From Bicyclus anynana (Eukaryota > Arthropoda > Insecta > Lepidoptera > Nymphalidae), in the NCBI RefSeq assembly GCF_947172395.1, contig NC_069099.1:15753740-15817739 (forward strand): a stretch of DNA of 64,000 nt, written 5' to 3'. The notes beneath the pieces are model-generated. The model ran no database searches. It was not told the origin of the DNA and worked only from the letters and a program-made list of their open reading frames with translations. This document shows, in pieces, positions 53,244 through 64,000 of this stretch. The position numbers and the translations under genes were made by a program. Positions within the stretch are counted from its first letter, which is position 1. Each line of letters starts with the position of its first letter.

Positions 53244-56200
53244 CTATTGGTCGTTGGAGTGCTTCTGTATGGGGCGCGCTTGATGCGACTGGTGCGGTTG
53301 GTGCGGTTGGTGCGATTGGTGCGGCTGGTGCGGCTGGTGCGGTTGGTGCGGCTGGTGCGGGTGCCGCCGGCGCGGCGCTAGCGCGGCGAGGAGCGCGCGG
53401 CCGGCGGCCGCGCACACTTCGGTCCCGTCCCGCGCGCCCGCCACCCGCCCGCCGGCGCCCAGCGTGTTGGAGATGTGCCTGTATCGGAAGAACGGGTTGA
53501 CATCAATGATAATTGTATACTATAGAACGGTTAAGTCCCTACAAAATCACCGCAAAAAGTGATCCGACCCTACCCCTACCCTCTATAATAGGCAACAAAA
53601 CACCGCACACCTGCACATTTTTGTTTTTAATTCCATTATCTACTATCTAAAAATAAGTCGGGTTTTCCTTCCTGACGCTATAACTCCAGAACGCACGAAG
53701 CGATTTCCACGGTTTTGCATTCGTTGGGAAGGTCTCGGGTTCTGTGAGGTTTAGGCAAAGAAAATTCAGAAAAAATTTCAACAGAAAAGCGGGAAAATCT
53801 TTTTCACATACAGTGCCATCTCTGATACATAGCATGTACTACAAACCAATATTGTAGGGTAGGAGAGGGTAGGGGTAGGGTAGGGTAGGGGTAGGATAGG
53901 GTAGGTGTAGGGTAGGTAGAAGAACAGACCCACGCGGTCGCCTGTTACCAGTACCTCGGCAGCGATCACTCACCTCACCATGTGGAAGGGCACGCTCTGC
54001 GTGGAGATGAAGTCGAGCGCGCCGCTCGCGTCCGTGAGCGTCGCCGCGCCCGCGAACTTGGACGCGTGCGCGCACGAGAAGAACAGCACCACGCGGTGAC
54101 CCTCCTACGGACATCAATCAATAGGGTACTTTACTAGGTCCAAAATTGTATGGAGCCCAGGATCAGTCATTGTACCCTGGCGGAAATAAAAAAAAAATTT
54201 TTTTTACCTATTTTTGATTATACAAATCTACGAATTTACTTTAATTCTTTCGAAATAATATTCATTCTCTCCCAAGAAATGCAACACTAACAAGCGTAAT
54301 AATGGCGTTTGACGTTTTCAATGCAGTAGTCGTTTTGACGTTTGCTGACAATTGTCATGTCATAGTTGCTTTTAGGGCGCCATCTTGATATAACTCAAAA
54401 ACTTTGGTTTTAATTTTATTTATTTCTTTTTATTTAGTTAGATTTCTTCACTTATTTAGATTTTAATAAAATCCTTGTGTTTTTTTTAATTTTAATGATA
54501 TGGTGTACAAGAGTGGACCTGAATTGGACAATCTCTTTATATATAAACAATATTAGGTGTAGTACATGGAATTAAGGGTCCGAAATATATCGATATCAAT
54601 TAATAAAAGTTAAGGATTTTTCATAAAACTTAATTTAAATATCACATATTTTTCCTATAGCCTATTGAGTCACTATTGGTCCTATAGTGCGAACAAGATA
54701 AGTTTGTGCGTGGCCAAAATCGGAACCAATCGAGAGTGCCGCCATCTTGTCGTCTTTACTGTAACTAAAATATATATTCGTATTGACCTGCTTTATTTTC
54801 TGCAACTTCTTGCCAGTGTTGGCGGTGAAGGGGAAGCTGGTCCCGGCCTGCGCCGCCTCCACGCTGTGCGCGTCGTCCGTCTTCACCACGAAGTACCGCG
54901 TGTTGGCCTCGCTGTTCTCTGCGTACTTCTCGATGTTGGCCAGCAGAGTCTTCCCGTTCGGGGACATGGGGCTCTTGGGCCCGCTGTACGACTGAGGGGA
55001 GAACCCTTGCGGCATGCCGTCGTTCCTCCAGCCGGGCCTCTGATTGTTGTTCCTGTTCTGGTTCTGATTCTGATAGTAATTGTGATAGTAGTTGTTCCCG
55101 AATTCGGTCTGACCGTACTGAGGGTAGAACTTATTCTCGTGTCTGTATTGTTCCTCGTCTAGCCTCATTCGCCAGTTCGGTGAGTCGACGGTCAGCGGTT
55201 TCGGTCGCTGCCCGATGCCGCTCGGCTGGTTCAGTCCCACGTTCTTCTCCTCGGCTCCCAGTACGTGCACAACGGTGCTGAGGATCTGTTCGTCGAGGGG
55301 AGTCATCGGTTTGCCGGGGTTCGACATCCTCCGAATGACGAGAGCGCAGAGCTTCTGCCGCAGATAGTATACGCTGATGGCATCGGACGCGTCCGCTGTG
55401 AAAGCCATCCAATCGTCCAATGTTAACACTGCGGTGTCTGGGGAAGAATTGTTCTCGTCAGCCTCGCTGTCCGAGTCGCTCGACAGCCCTGGAGGGTTGG
55501 CCCTCTGGGTCAGAGCCCCGGCGGGCAGTCTGATTGGACCGCTAAACAGCGCGACGGTCAGCGGAGTGACCAGCGTGGTGCATCGGATGAAACAGAATCG
55601 CCCGACCCGAGATATCTCCTCGAAGACGACCCAATCTGTGGGTAAGTTTTGGACGGACTTCGCGGATCCGTTGGCGCCGCCGCCGCGGTGCAGCGTCGAG
55701 CTCGGGTGGAATGCCACTTTGACTTCTTTGGAGGTTCTCAAGGTGCCGGAATCGCGATCGACGCGCGCTATCGAGGGATACAGGCCGCTGACCAAAACAG
55801 CCTTGACAACATGCCACTTCTCCGAGTTCAAGTTCACGTCCTTGATGTCGCCGGAACCTCTCGCTTTGACGAGACTCAGCGCTCGCAGCTGGGCTAGCAG
55901 TTGCGAGCGGTAGCCGACTATCATTTCCATGGTAGCTCCGCATATTAAATTTTTGGAGCAAAACGGCTTCTCCGTTCCGTTCTGTCGAGCGAGCTGCCAC
56001 GCCTGGAACGCTCTCAACAGAGCCATGTGGTCCGAGTAGCTGTCGGCTGCGAATTCCTTCCGCGCCAGGCCACCTTTCTTCCTGTTCTCCGGGTTCATCG
56101 ATATTTGAAAAGGTTCTTTGTTCGCCAAACAACAGACGATCGTCAATATTGGATCCAGACATTTCATGACACAAGCGTAGAGCAGCATCTTACCCAACTT

Positions 56201-59200
56201 GGGTTCGACCGTCAAATCTAACAAATGCTGGCCAATTTCAGTCAAATCCTCCATGGGAGTCAGAGCTCCGATAGTTTTCAACAGCGCCACCGCGTTGCGG
56301 ACGGCCAGAAAAGACGGAGGCTCCAAAGCTTTGCTGAGGAAATCGGCTATCGGCGTGTTGCCTGGCGACAGTAACTTGGTGTGAAGGCACAACTCCTGCA
56401 GGGGGACCCTCAAGATTTCTGGGACAGAATTTAGCGGCAAGGTTTTGAACCTCCGTTTGGAGCACATGTGGAAGCAGTGTCCGGGTTTGGTCCTCCCCGC
56501 GCGGCCCGCCCTCTGCTGGCAACACGCCCTCGAGGTCCAAACGCACTGTAACGAGCAAACCCCACCGTTCGACTCGTAGTACTTCTCCTTGACCTTGCAA
56601 GAGTCTATCACGTAAACCACGTCATCTATAGTTATGGAAGTCTCCGCTATGTTGGTGGATATGATGATTTTCCTGGCATTCGGCAGAGGATTGAACACTT
56701 TCTTTTGGTCCAAAGTTTGCATGTTACTGTGGAGTGTGAATATTTGGTGTTTCATCGCCGTCATTTCAGTGCAACCTTGGATCAGGTCTCTCAGGGTGAC
56801 GATATCGTCGTACCCGGGAAGGAAGATCAATATACTTCCTTTGGGCAAGTTTAAATGTATGTGCTTCACTAGAGTGAGCATTAGATCGTGATCGATGAGT
56901 TCCTCCGAGACCGCATGGTTGTAGACATCTAGAAGGAAGTTGTCCGCTTGGTTCTCATCGTCCTGGTTGTTCTTGGGTTCTTCGATTAGGTTGAAGGAGG
57001 CCAACATTTTGGCGCACTCGGCGTGCCCGTTGTCTATGGCGTGGTCGTACGCCGTTTTGCCGTTCTTATCTTTCGTTGATGGATCCGCGCCTGTGACAAA
57101 GAAATAATTTATATCATCATCGCCTTACCCTTATCCCACTTAAGTGGGGTCGGAAAAATATGTCAATCTTTTCCATTTGTCTCTATTACTCGTCAACTCA
57201 TCATCCACTCCTTTTACACACATGTCCTCTTTCACACAATCCAACCATCTCTTCTTTGACCTTTCTCTCCTCTTATGACCTTCCATTTGCACATTCAACA
57301 TTTTTCTAGTAATGTGACTTTCCTCTTTACGCATTACATGTCCATACCAAGCTAACCTTCTACTCCTCATTTTTTCTGTCACTGGCCCCACCTTCAGACT
57401 TCCTCTTATATACTCATTCCTTATTTTATCTTTTCTTGTCACACCACACATCCATCTCAACATACGCATTTCGTTCACATGCTATCCGTCCCTTTCATAG
57501 AAAGAAATAAAGCAATAATTTATATAATATTGGAAAATATGTGCATTTCACCTTGTGTCAGTGTATGAACCGAGTCCTTGTCTTCAGTGAGCAGTGTATG
57601 GCTTTGGGGAATCTAGTTTGAGTATAGTGGTATTAATGAATAGACCGAGGCCTCGTTTTCAATGAGCAGTGCTCGGCTTCGCAGAGATTAGTTAGAGCAT
57701 GGCTGTACGAGTGTACTGACCGATGCGCAGCATCTGCTGCAGCGTGTCGGCGAGCCCGCGCGCCGCCGCCGCCATGAGCGCGGTGCGGCCGCAGCGCGAG
57801 TGCGCGCACTCGGTGGGCACGCCCTCGGACAGGAACATGTACAGGATCTGGCTGAACGAGTCCTGCGGACAAACGATTGCGACTACAATGGGTTTGTACA
57901 AACCCAACTTTGTAGCATAAAAATCAAGGACTTTCATACAAACTTGTGAGAGACCTCTTTAATCCGGCCCTATCGCAAAATCCATTATTAGCAGATACCT
58001 ACTAACTATGGACTACCTCCTTGCCAAAATTCATCTTTGAACGTCAAGCGGTTTCCGAGATTTCGTTCAGAATGACCTTTCGCATTTATATATTAAGAAG
58101 ACTAGCCGATGACCGAACATTATTTTCCCCGTTTTGGCCACATTTTTGAATGGTGCTTTGCTCCTATTGGTCGTAGCTTGGTTATGTAGCTTATACCCTT
58201 CCTCGATAAATGGGCTTTTCAACACAAAAAAAAATTTCAATTTTAATCATTAGTTCGTCAGTAGGTAAGGCAGAAGTACGAATTGCCTATAACAGGTGAG
58301 CAAAATATGTTGTGTGATGACGTCACGTACAATATCGTGACCGTTAGCGGGAGTCGATGTTTATGCGAACTTTGAATGCATGTAAAATCATAACTATGTG
58401 GTATTTTCAAATAAAACAAAAACTAGTGCATCTGTATATATAAAAGCTCTAATGTAACGAAGTTTCAAATGATTTTGCGTACCTAGTAACATTATTCATT
58501 GTAGTTACTTTTTGGTCATTAACAGAGAGCCCCAGATCGTAGGAAGTATATTTGGTATTTCGTCTCCCCAGACATAGACATTTACTTGGCTTTTTCCTTA
58601 GTTCCTCAGACCACTGAATATTTATATACACAGGGTGTCCCGCAAACGTAAATGGTATACAACACCAAATTTGAATAATTTTGCAAAAAATCCTAGGGTG
58701 ACCAAGTTATATATTTTTTTCAGATTTGTCAATTTTTTCTATCTTGTATCAGTTTTTTTAATGCTACAGCCGCTGTAACTAGCATTTTAGAGATTTGATC
58801 TTTGTTAAACATTACGGATTAAGTTACCAATGTATTGTAATACTATTTTAAAAATTTTTTTTTTGTTTTGTAGAAGAAGCTTTGAGTACAATAATTATTT
58901 TTAACAGATAAACACTTACCAAACTATCCTCATTGAAGCACTCATCCAGGAACTCGTCCATATCGGCTTGCAGAGCGGGATCTATTTGCGTGTCTTTCTC
59001 TTCTTTACTGCTCTCTTCTTGAACTTGCTTCTGGCCTGAAATGTGAGATTTTTTTTTAATGCATTATAACAATAAAGGCCTTCCAATTCAGAATGGTGAC
59101 CGAGACATTAAAAAAAAAACAATATAACATATAAATTGGATTATAAGAACAATATAAACATAGTCGAAAGGGCTATTGACGTGTATAATCTTTTATCCTG

Positions 59201-62200
59201 TTGAAATAATTTTTTTTTTCTAAATATGAAATTTAATTCATTTGTTTAAATTCTCAAAAACATTTTTGCTTCCAAAATTTTGATAATAAATTAAATACAC
59301 TATTCAAATTATAGAAAGAGATATTAGTATAATCTGTGATATATAACCCCTTTTATATGACAGGGGTGAATCGAAACAGATAACACATTATACCACTTAT
59401 GTGGACAATGTTAACAAATTAGACAAAAAAAAAAGAATTTTCAAAACGTAACGAATTTATGAGGTACGTTATCAACCCATATACGGCTCACTGCTGAGCT
59501 CGAGTCTCCTCTCAGAATGAGAGGGGTTAGGCCAATAGTTCACCACGCTGGCCCAATGCGGATTGGCAGACTTCACACACGCAGAGAATTAAGAATATTC
59601 TCTGGTATGCAGGTTTCCTCACGATGTTTTCCTTCACCGTTTGAAACACGTGATATTTTATTTCTTAAAATGCACACAACTGAAAAGTTGGAGGTGCATG
59701 CCCGGACCGGATTCGAACCCACACCCTCCGGAATCGGAGGCAGAGGTCATATCCACTGGGCTATCACGGCTTATTTTTATGAGGTAACAAACATAAACTA
59801 CTTATGCATCGACAAATATCTCGGTATAATGTTAAAATTAATAATGATATAACCTAATATTAAAAGATTTATATCTAAGTAATCTACAGAGTTGAAAACA
59901 AAATGTAAGGCAGTTTGTTTCTGGTGTCTCACCCTCCAAGTGTGACCAGAAGCTGTGGCCAGTCTTCAGCTTGGCCTTCAGCTCGCGCTCTATCTGCATC
60001 ATCCGCTTGGTGTTGTACTGCGTCATCTTGAGGATGTCCTCCAGGTAGTGGCGCTGCACCTCGTGCAGGCGCCCGGGTATGGTGATCACGGGGCAGTTGT
60101 TGAAGTACCTGTGTGGAACAGACATTAAACACTATAGGCAAAATAAGGAGAGCCGTGATAGCCCAGTGGATATGACCTCTGCCTCCGATTCCGGAGGGTG
60201 TGGGTTCGAATCCGAACCTTGGCATGCACCTCCAACTTTTCAGTTGTGTACATTTTAAGAAATTAAATATCACGTGTCTCAAACGATGTGAGGAAACCTG
60301 CATACTAGATAATTTCCTTAATTCTCTGCATGTGTGTAGTCTGCCAAGCCACATCCAGCATGGTGGAATTTTGGCCTAACCCCTCTCATCCTGAGAAGAG
60401 ACTCGAGCTCAGTATTTAATGGGTTGATAATAATGAAGAAGACGTTAATGTATAAGGGACACAATTTAAGATCTATTTACAAAATAAATATTGTTTACAC
60501 CGAAAATATTAATTTTAGATTAGAACACATATTCCTTGAACATTTTTAATTAATTTTCGGTAAAGAATATAACTAATTATGGGCCTCATATGAAAGCTCC
60601 GAGTCACACAGCGGGCGATGGAACGAGCTATGTTAGGAGTATCTCTGCGTGATCGAATCAGAAATGAGGAGATCCGCAGAAGAACCAAAGTCACCGACAT
60701 AGCTCAACGAGTTGCGAAGCTGAAGTGGCAATGGGCGGGGCACATAGTTCGAAGAGCCGATTGACGTTGGGGTCCCAAATTGCTGGAATGGCAACCCCAC
60801 ACTAGTAAGCGCAGTGTTGATCGACCCCCCACCAGGTGGACTAACGACATCAAGCGAGTCGCAGGGATTCGCTGGATGCAGGCGGCTCAGTATCGTGATG
60901 TTTGGAAGTCCCTATAAAAGGCCTATGTCCTGCAGTGGACGTCCATCAGCTGATATTATGATAATGATGAAAGAATATAACCGCGAGTTATAGGAAATAC
61001 TTCCCAGCACCCTGTATAGAATCTTGTAACGCACGATGTTCTAAAACGTCGTACAATACCTGGAGAAGATCTGCGTGTCCATGGTGGCGGACATGAGTAC
61101 CAGCTTGAGGTCCTTGAGCCGCGCCAGCGCGTCGCGCAGCGCGATCAGCAGGAAGTCACTGAACTTGTCCCGCTCGTGCACCTCGTCCACCAGCACGTGC
61201 GTCACGCCTGCGGACAGCGACCGTTCACATGCTCAGACCAATTGTAGAAGGACCCGTATCGCACTCATAGTCACGAACAAAACTGTCTGTCATTTTCTGC
61301 GGAAAATGAGCTTAGATTTGGTATAAATCTTATACTAAACTAGAAGTTTTTGCCCGTTTTTTACACAATTCAATTACACAAAAAGGTATTTTTATGGAAC
61401 TCTTTAACCGACGGACACGATTACAACTATTTAACATCGATTCTATAGAGACAGTTTTTACAATCGTATTAGATCGTTGATCATATACTTTGACAGAAAA
61501 GTAATGTCTAGCGAGGCAGGTCCTATACAATAATTGGTCTGAGTTCACATGTCACCATCGTTTGGTATAGTCTGGCAAGTTCGTTGGTGACACTCCCATG
61601 GTATGCGGGCGACGGGGGAAATACTATAAGGGTGTAAAGTGCGTGCGGGGAAGTAAGGTGCATCAGTCGTTCATCTCGGGAGTGTTACGAACGAAGTTGC
61701 CAAGCTATAGCTATCGCTGTATCAGCCTTATCAGCGACTAATATTATTTATTTTATTCTGTTATTATTGTAAATTTATCTCATTATGTTCTGTGGTCACT
61801 CACCGGTGAGCGCGGTGTCCCCGGCCATGAGCGTGCGCAGCAGCACCCCGTTGGTGCAGTAGGTGAGCACGGTGCGCATGCTGACGCGCGACTCCAGTCG
61901 GATCTGATACCCGATGGACTGGCCTATCTTCTCCATGCGCTCGTACGCTACCTGCAACAAACGAATGTTTAATACATCTCCAGAAACGTGTTCGGTAATG
62001 TGTAGGATTGCCAATAAAAACCGGACAGTCCGGTCAGTTTGCTCTGATATTTAGGTAAAAAGGCTAGACAGCCTACATTATTGAGGACTTTGTGTACATC
62101 AGTAATAAAAGGGAGGACAATATTTTTAATGTAAAATCAAGCATTGATTCAAGTTGATTATTACCGTTAATTTTTTTCCCACACACACTCGTCGTTCACT

Positions 62201-63287
62201 TGTTTGCTTACACCCTAACGAAAAGCGGACAAGCCGGACACTGTTTATTTTGGCTGGATACAAAATAGATTAACCTAACCATATCCGGCTTTATCCGGAC
62301 ATCTGGCAACAATAGTAATGTGCATACTGTACTAAGTCGGAATATAAAAACTTGCACAAACTCGCATGCTCATGTACATACTCACACACCACTCAAACAC
62401 AACACACACAAACCACTCACAAACACAAACACATGCACTCTTGTATATTATTAGTAATTTAGTATTAATGATTATTTATATCAAATGTATTAGTCTACTA
62501 TATATTATGGAAGAGCGGGGCCGCCCGTCACAAGTTACAGTAGTAATACTGCAAACTTAATGGGATGGTTCCAATCACAATATTACTGCTATGTTTGAAG
62601 ATAATGTACTAATATGTATATCTATAATATATATACTATGCACAAAAATTAAGGGAGCAGAAAAAAAATCCAAATTTTTGGGGGATTTTCAACAGGCTGT
62701 AACTTATACAAAAATGGTCGTACAGCAAAAAAATAAAAAGCAAATTGTAGCTCTAAGTGTTTAGTTTTTGGATCTGAGTTTGAAAATTTTTTTTTGAAAA
62801 TATTTTTCGAGTAATCATAAGGAAACCACCAAAAAAAAATTTTTGAAATTTTTTTGGTTTTTTTTTTAATCTACGGACGTGGAAAAGATTTTTTCGACTC
62901 AACCTCCATATGGACCGGATAGCTTGTTTATTCAGATTTAATTTCGTTTTTTTTAAATCTCGATACGAGCATTTCTCGCTGAGATATCGATGTTTGAATG
63001 GAATAAATTCTATTATTATTAATAAAAATAATAGCATAAAACATATTAAACACTCACGTGATTAGTTTTACTCACAACTTTATTAATACATATATGTATA
63101 ACTTCCATGCATGTTTTTTTTAAGAATACAGAAGACTTACCCTCTCAGCGACGGACACGGCGGAGATCCTCCGGGGCTGCGTGCAGTAGATCCTGGCGGG
63201 CTGCTTGTGCTCCTGGAAGTGGTCCAGGATCAGCTGCGGCAGCTGAGTGGTCTTGCCGCACCCAGTTGCTCCGGCCACTATTATAAC
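53244..63287 (-). CDS. Ythdc2: YTHDC2-type DEAH RNA helicase with ankyrin insert (5' end outside window)
   Basis: Nine exons, all phase-compatible: 63287-63141, 61951-61804, 61207-61060, 60108-59933, 59035-58920, 57862-57721, 57090-54788, 54104-53974 and 53478-53244, giving 1181 aa of C-terminal protein. Order: motif I GATGCGKT (residues 6-13), CTQPRRIS, DEVH (106-109), SAT (138-140), an acidic linker, two ankyrin-like repeats (TALMAAAARGLADTLQQML and KTAYDHAIDNGHAECAKML), motif IV region ILIFLPGYDD, motif V STNIAETSIT, motif VI QRAGRAGR, HA2 and OB regions, a linker with Asn/Gln-rich YHNYYQNQNQ, and a YTH-like end. The ankyrin insert inside the helicase core is specific to YTHDC2 / Bgcn proteins, which control entry into meiosis. 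The N-terminal R3H part, if any, lies beyond 64000. The exon at 57090-54788 alone codes 767 residues. Confidence 0.93.
53247..53366 (-). repeat. His-Gln-Pro repeat tail of the YTHDC2-type protein
   Basis: A 9-bp repeat (plus strand GGTGCGGTT variants, 53284-53366) codes (PHQ)n with two PHQ-to-SHQ changes, followed by ARPIQKHSNDQ and the TGA stop at 53246-53244. Confidence 0.85.
53367..54898 (-). other. Degenerate YTH domain of the YTHDC2-type protein
   Basis: It spans three exons: RYFVVKTDDAHSVEAAQ to KLQKIKQ (54898-54788), EGHRVVLFFSCAHASKFAGA to VPFHMV (54104-53974), and RHISNTLGAGGRVAGARDGT to LLAAL (53478-53367). The frame of the fold is clear (RYF.VK, VLFFS, F.G.A, VPF...H..N, RDG.E...G..L). 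The Trp of the usual G-(I/V)-W-S-T loop is missing (GTSFPFTAN), and about 15-20 residues bearing the second cage Trp are absent within exon 54104-53974. NPWN reads NTLG. Confidence 0.8.
53855..53922 (+). repeat. Short GGTAGGG array
   Basis: Degenerate GTAGGG units in the last YTHDC2 intron, same motif as 25630-26092. Confidence 0.8.
57130..57480 (-). mobile_element. LINE reverse-transcriptase C-terminus fragment, family 2
   Basis: The minus-strand frame reads MNEMRMLRWMCGVTRKDKIR, then RLAWYGHVMRKEESHITRK and KKRWLDCVKEDM. This is the end of an endonuclease/reverse-transcriptase ORF of the non-LTR type. It occupies most of the 630-bp intron between exons 57862-57721 and 57090-54788. Confidence 0.75.
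59467..59775 (-). mobile_element. SINE family B, full-length reference copy
   Basis: Minus orientation: head GCCGTGATAGCCCAGTGG, B-box GGGTTCGAATCC (minus strand), body with AATATCACGTGTTTCAAACG, and an 11-bp target duplication TTTATGAGGTA (59456-59466 and 59776-59786). YTHDC2 intron. Confidence 0.85.
60151..60435 (+). mobile_element. SINE family B copy
   Basis: Plus orientation, head GAGCCGTGATAGCCCAGTGG and B-box GGTTCGAATCC, ending TTGATAATAATGAAG. YTHDC2 intron. Confidence 0.8.
60590..60970 (+). mobile_element. LINE 3' end, family 1
   Basis: Same coding block as 34577-34935 in plus orientation (GCGATGGAACGAGCTATGTT), with one in-frame stop (CGATTGACG region), and a 3' end TGATATTATGATAATGATGA. 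YTHDC2 intron. Confidence 0.75.
61232..61543. mobile_element. hAT-like MITE copy 3
   Basis: 312 bp, ends CTCAGACCAATTGT / ATAATTGGTCTGAG, 8-bp target duplication TTCACATG (61224-61231 and 61544-61551). It lies 24 nt upstream of the acceptor side of YTHDC2 exon 61207-61060 (minus strand). Confidence 0.9.
61566..61709. mobile_element. MITE family with TATAGCTTGGCAA ends, copy 3
   Basis: 144 bp with well-kept inverted ends of about 32 bp (right end, inverted: TATAGCTTGGCAACTTCGTT). Same family as 19542-19688 and 21444-21627. Confidence 0.75.
62340..63140. other. AT-rich YTHDC2 intron segment, no gene
   Basis: Low-complexity CACA/ACAC stretch at about 62380-62440, then A/T homopolymer-rich DNA. 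The minus frame at 62753-63037 is a low-complexity chance ORF. Nothing else seen. Confidence 0.6.
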
Positions 63288-63734
63288 CTGGAAGTGTCAC
63301 CATTCCAGTCAGTTAGAGGTCTTAAATGATGATATGATACAGCTGTATTTATTTACTTTTACCCATATGGCAACCCACAGAAAATACATTTTTGGAGATT
63401 CTCATTGTAGTGTTTGTGAATACTAAATAGATACCTACAATACTCATACACTGTCTCATGTACATTGGTAGTGGGGGCATGGGACAGTCTGTCCCCGGCG
63501 CTTGACCGGAGTGGTCGTGTGCGGTCCGCTTGCCATACCAGTGTAGGAATGAGCTAATGATTTGCTTACCTTATAGTATGGACGAGGGTCCATGCACTCA
63601 CAAATGAAAAAAAATGCATGTAACACTGTTTACAAGTATAAGAGGGCAGTGAGAGTTTTGCTTATTGTTGATGACAAGGAAAGTGGAGGGGTAAATAATT
63701 GTAATAAATCTGCTTATGTAATACTTGAACGGCC

Positions 63735-64000
63735 CCTCACCTAGTTAAGCAATGTTACCTGCTTGTGCGATATTACCTGGTTGTACAATATTACCTGATT
63801 ATACAATATTACCTCATTATGCAATTTGTATAGCATAGTTGTGCAATATTACCTTACTGTGCAATATTACCTGGTTATGTAATTTGTATAGCCCAGTTGT
63901 GCAATATTACCTGGTTATGTAATTTGTATAGCCCAGTTGTGCAATATTACCTGGTTATGTAATTTGTATAGCCCAGTTGTGCAATATTACCTGGTTATGT
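63735..64000. repeat. 40-bp tandem repeat running off the window
   Basis: Near-identical units of 40 bp (phrase GCAATATTACCTGGTTATGT then AATTTGTATAGCCCAGTTGT) from about 63855 to the end; older, shorter variants (GCAATATTACCT...) from 63735. It probably lies in an upstream YTHDC2 intron. The segment 63288-63734 shows no exon. Confidence 0.9.

Noticed and set aside
53051..53500. Plus-strand Gly/Ala-rich ORF of 149 aa
   Set aside because: Antisense of the YTHDC2 last exon and its 9-bp repeat.
54665..56221. Plus-strand ORFs opposite the YTHDC2 large exon
   Set aside because: They are antisense shadows of a conserved 767-codon exon with clear helicase motifs.
62753..63037. 94-aa Lys/Phe-rich ORF
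   Set aside because: Low-complexity A/T runs inside a YTHDC2 intron, no similarity or codon bias.
63560..63620. Further upstream YTHDC2 exon (minus) ending AAG|GTAAGC near 63569
   Set aside because: The donor is good, but the upstream sequence has no helicase similarity and no convincing acceptor.
63735..64000. CRISPR-like array of regular repeats
   Set aside because: The units are contiguous 40-bp tandem repeats without unique spacers, in a eukaryotic intron.

Overview
The window looks like a piece of an insect nuclear genome, most probably a moth or butterfly. The evidence is AT-rich non-coding DNA, GC-rich short exons with GT-AG introns, several tRNA-headed SINE families, many small palindromic MITEs, and an abundant interspersed repeat whose tail resembles TATAATATTAGTATAGA. 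The lepidopteran assignment is an inference from these repeats and from the protein flavour. Nothing prokaryotic is present.

Five protein genes were rebuilt exon by exon, and every junction given is phase-compatible. (1) 304-9430, plus: the 3' part of a C2H2 zinc-finger gene with seven fingers. (2) 11642-16013, plus: NIT2/omega-amidase, 280 aa, catalytic Glu-Lys-Cys intact. (3) 18731-27994, minus: a D-aspartate/D-amino-acid oxidase, 336 aa, ending in the peroxisomal signal SKL. (4) 30276-47943, plus: the TFIIH helicase XPD/ERCC2, 19 coding exons, 760 aa, collinear with the human protein. (5) 53244-63287, minus: a YTHDC2-type DEAH RNA helicase with an ankyrin insert, 5' end beyond the window, carrying a YTH domain that has lost its m6A-binding cage. 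The genes do not form a pathway. Genes 2 and 3 are tail to tail, 3 and 4 head to head, 4 and 5 tail to tail.

Introns and spacers are full of mobile DNA. An old DIRS-type tyrosine-recombinase retrotransposon (3521-8239) fills the last zinc-finger intron and still shows its inverted ends and internal complementary region. Two hAT-like families with 8-bp target duplications occur; one of them has all three of its copies pressed against 3' splice sites. A decayed mariner sits inside the other hAT-like element. Three SINE families, LINE 3' fragments and at least six further MITE families are also present.

A second theme is local tandem duplication at exon edges: NIT2 exon 3 (125-bp unit), XPD exon 16 (118-bp unit, four copies and a partial one, reading frame restored by the last complete copy), XPD exon 8 (partial copy), oxidase exon 3 (two decayed copies), and a 78-bp repeat that begins at the XPD stop codon. 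Real duplication and assembly error cannot be separated from sequence alone.
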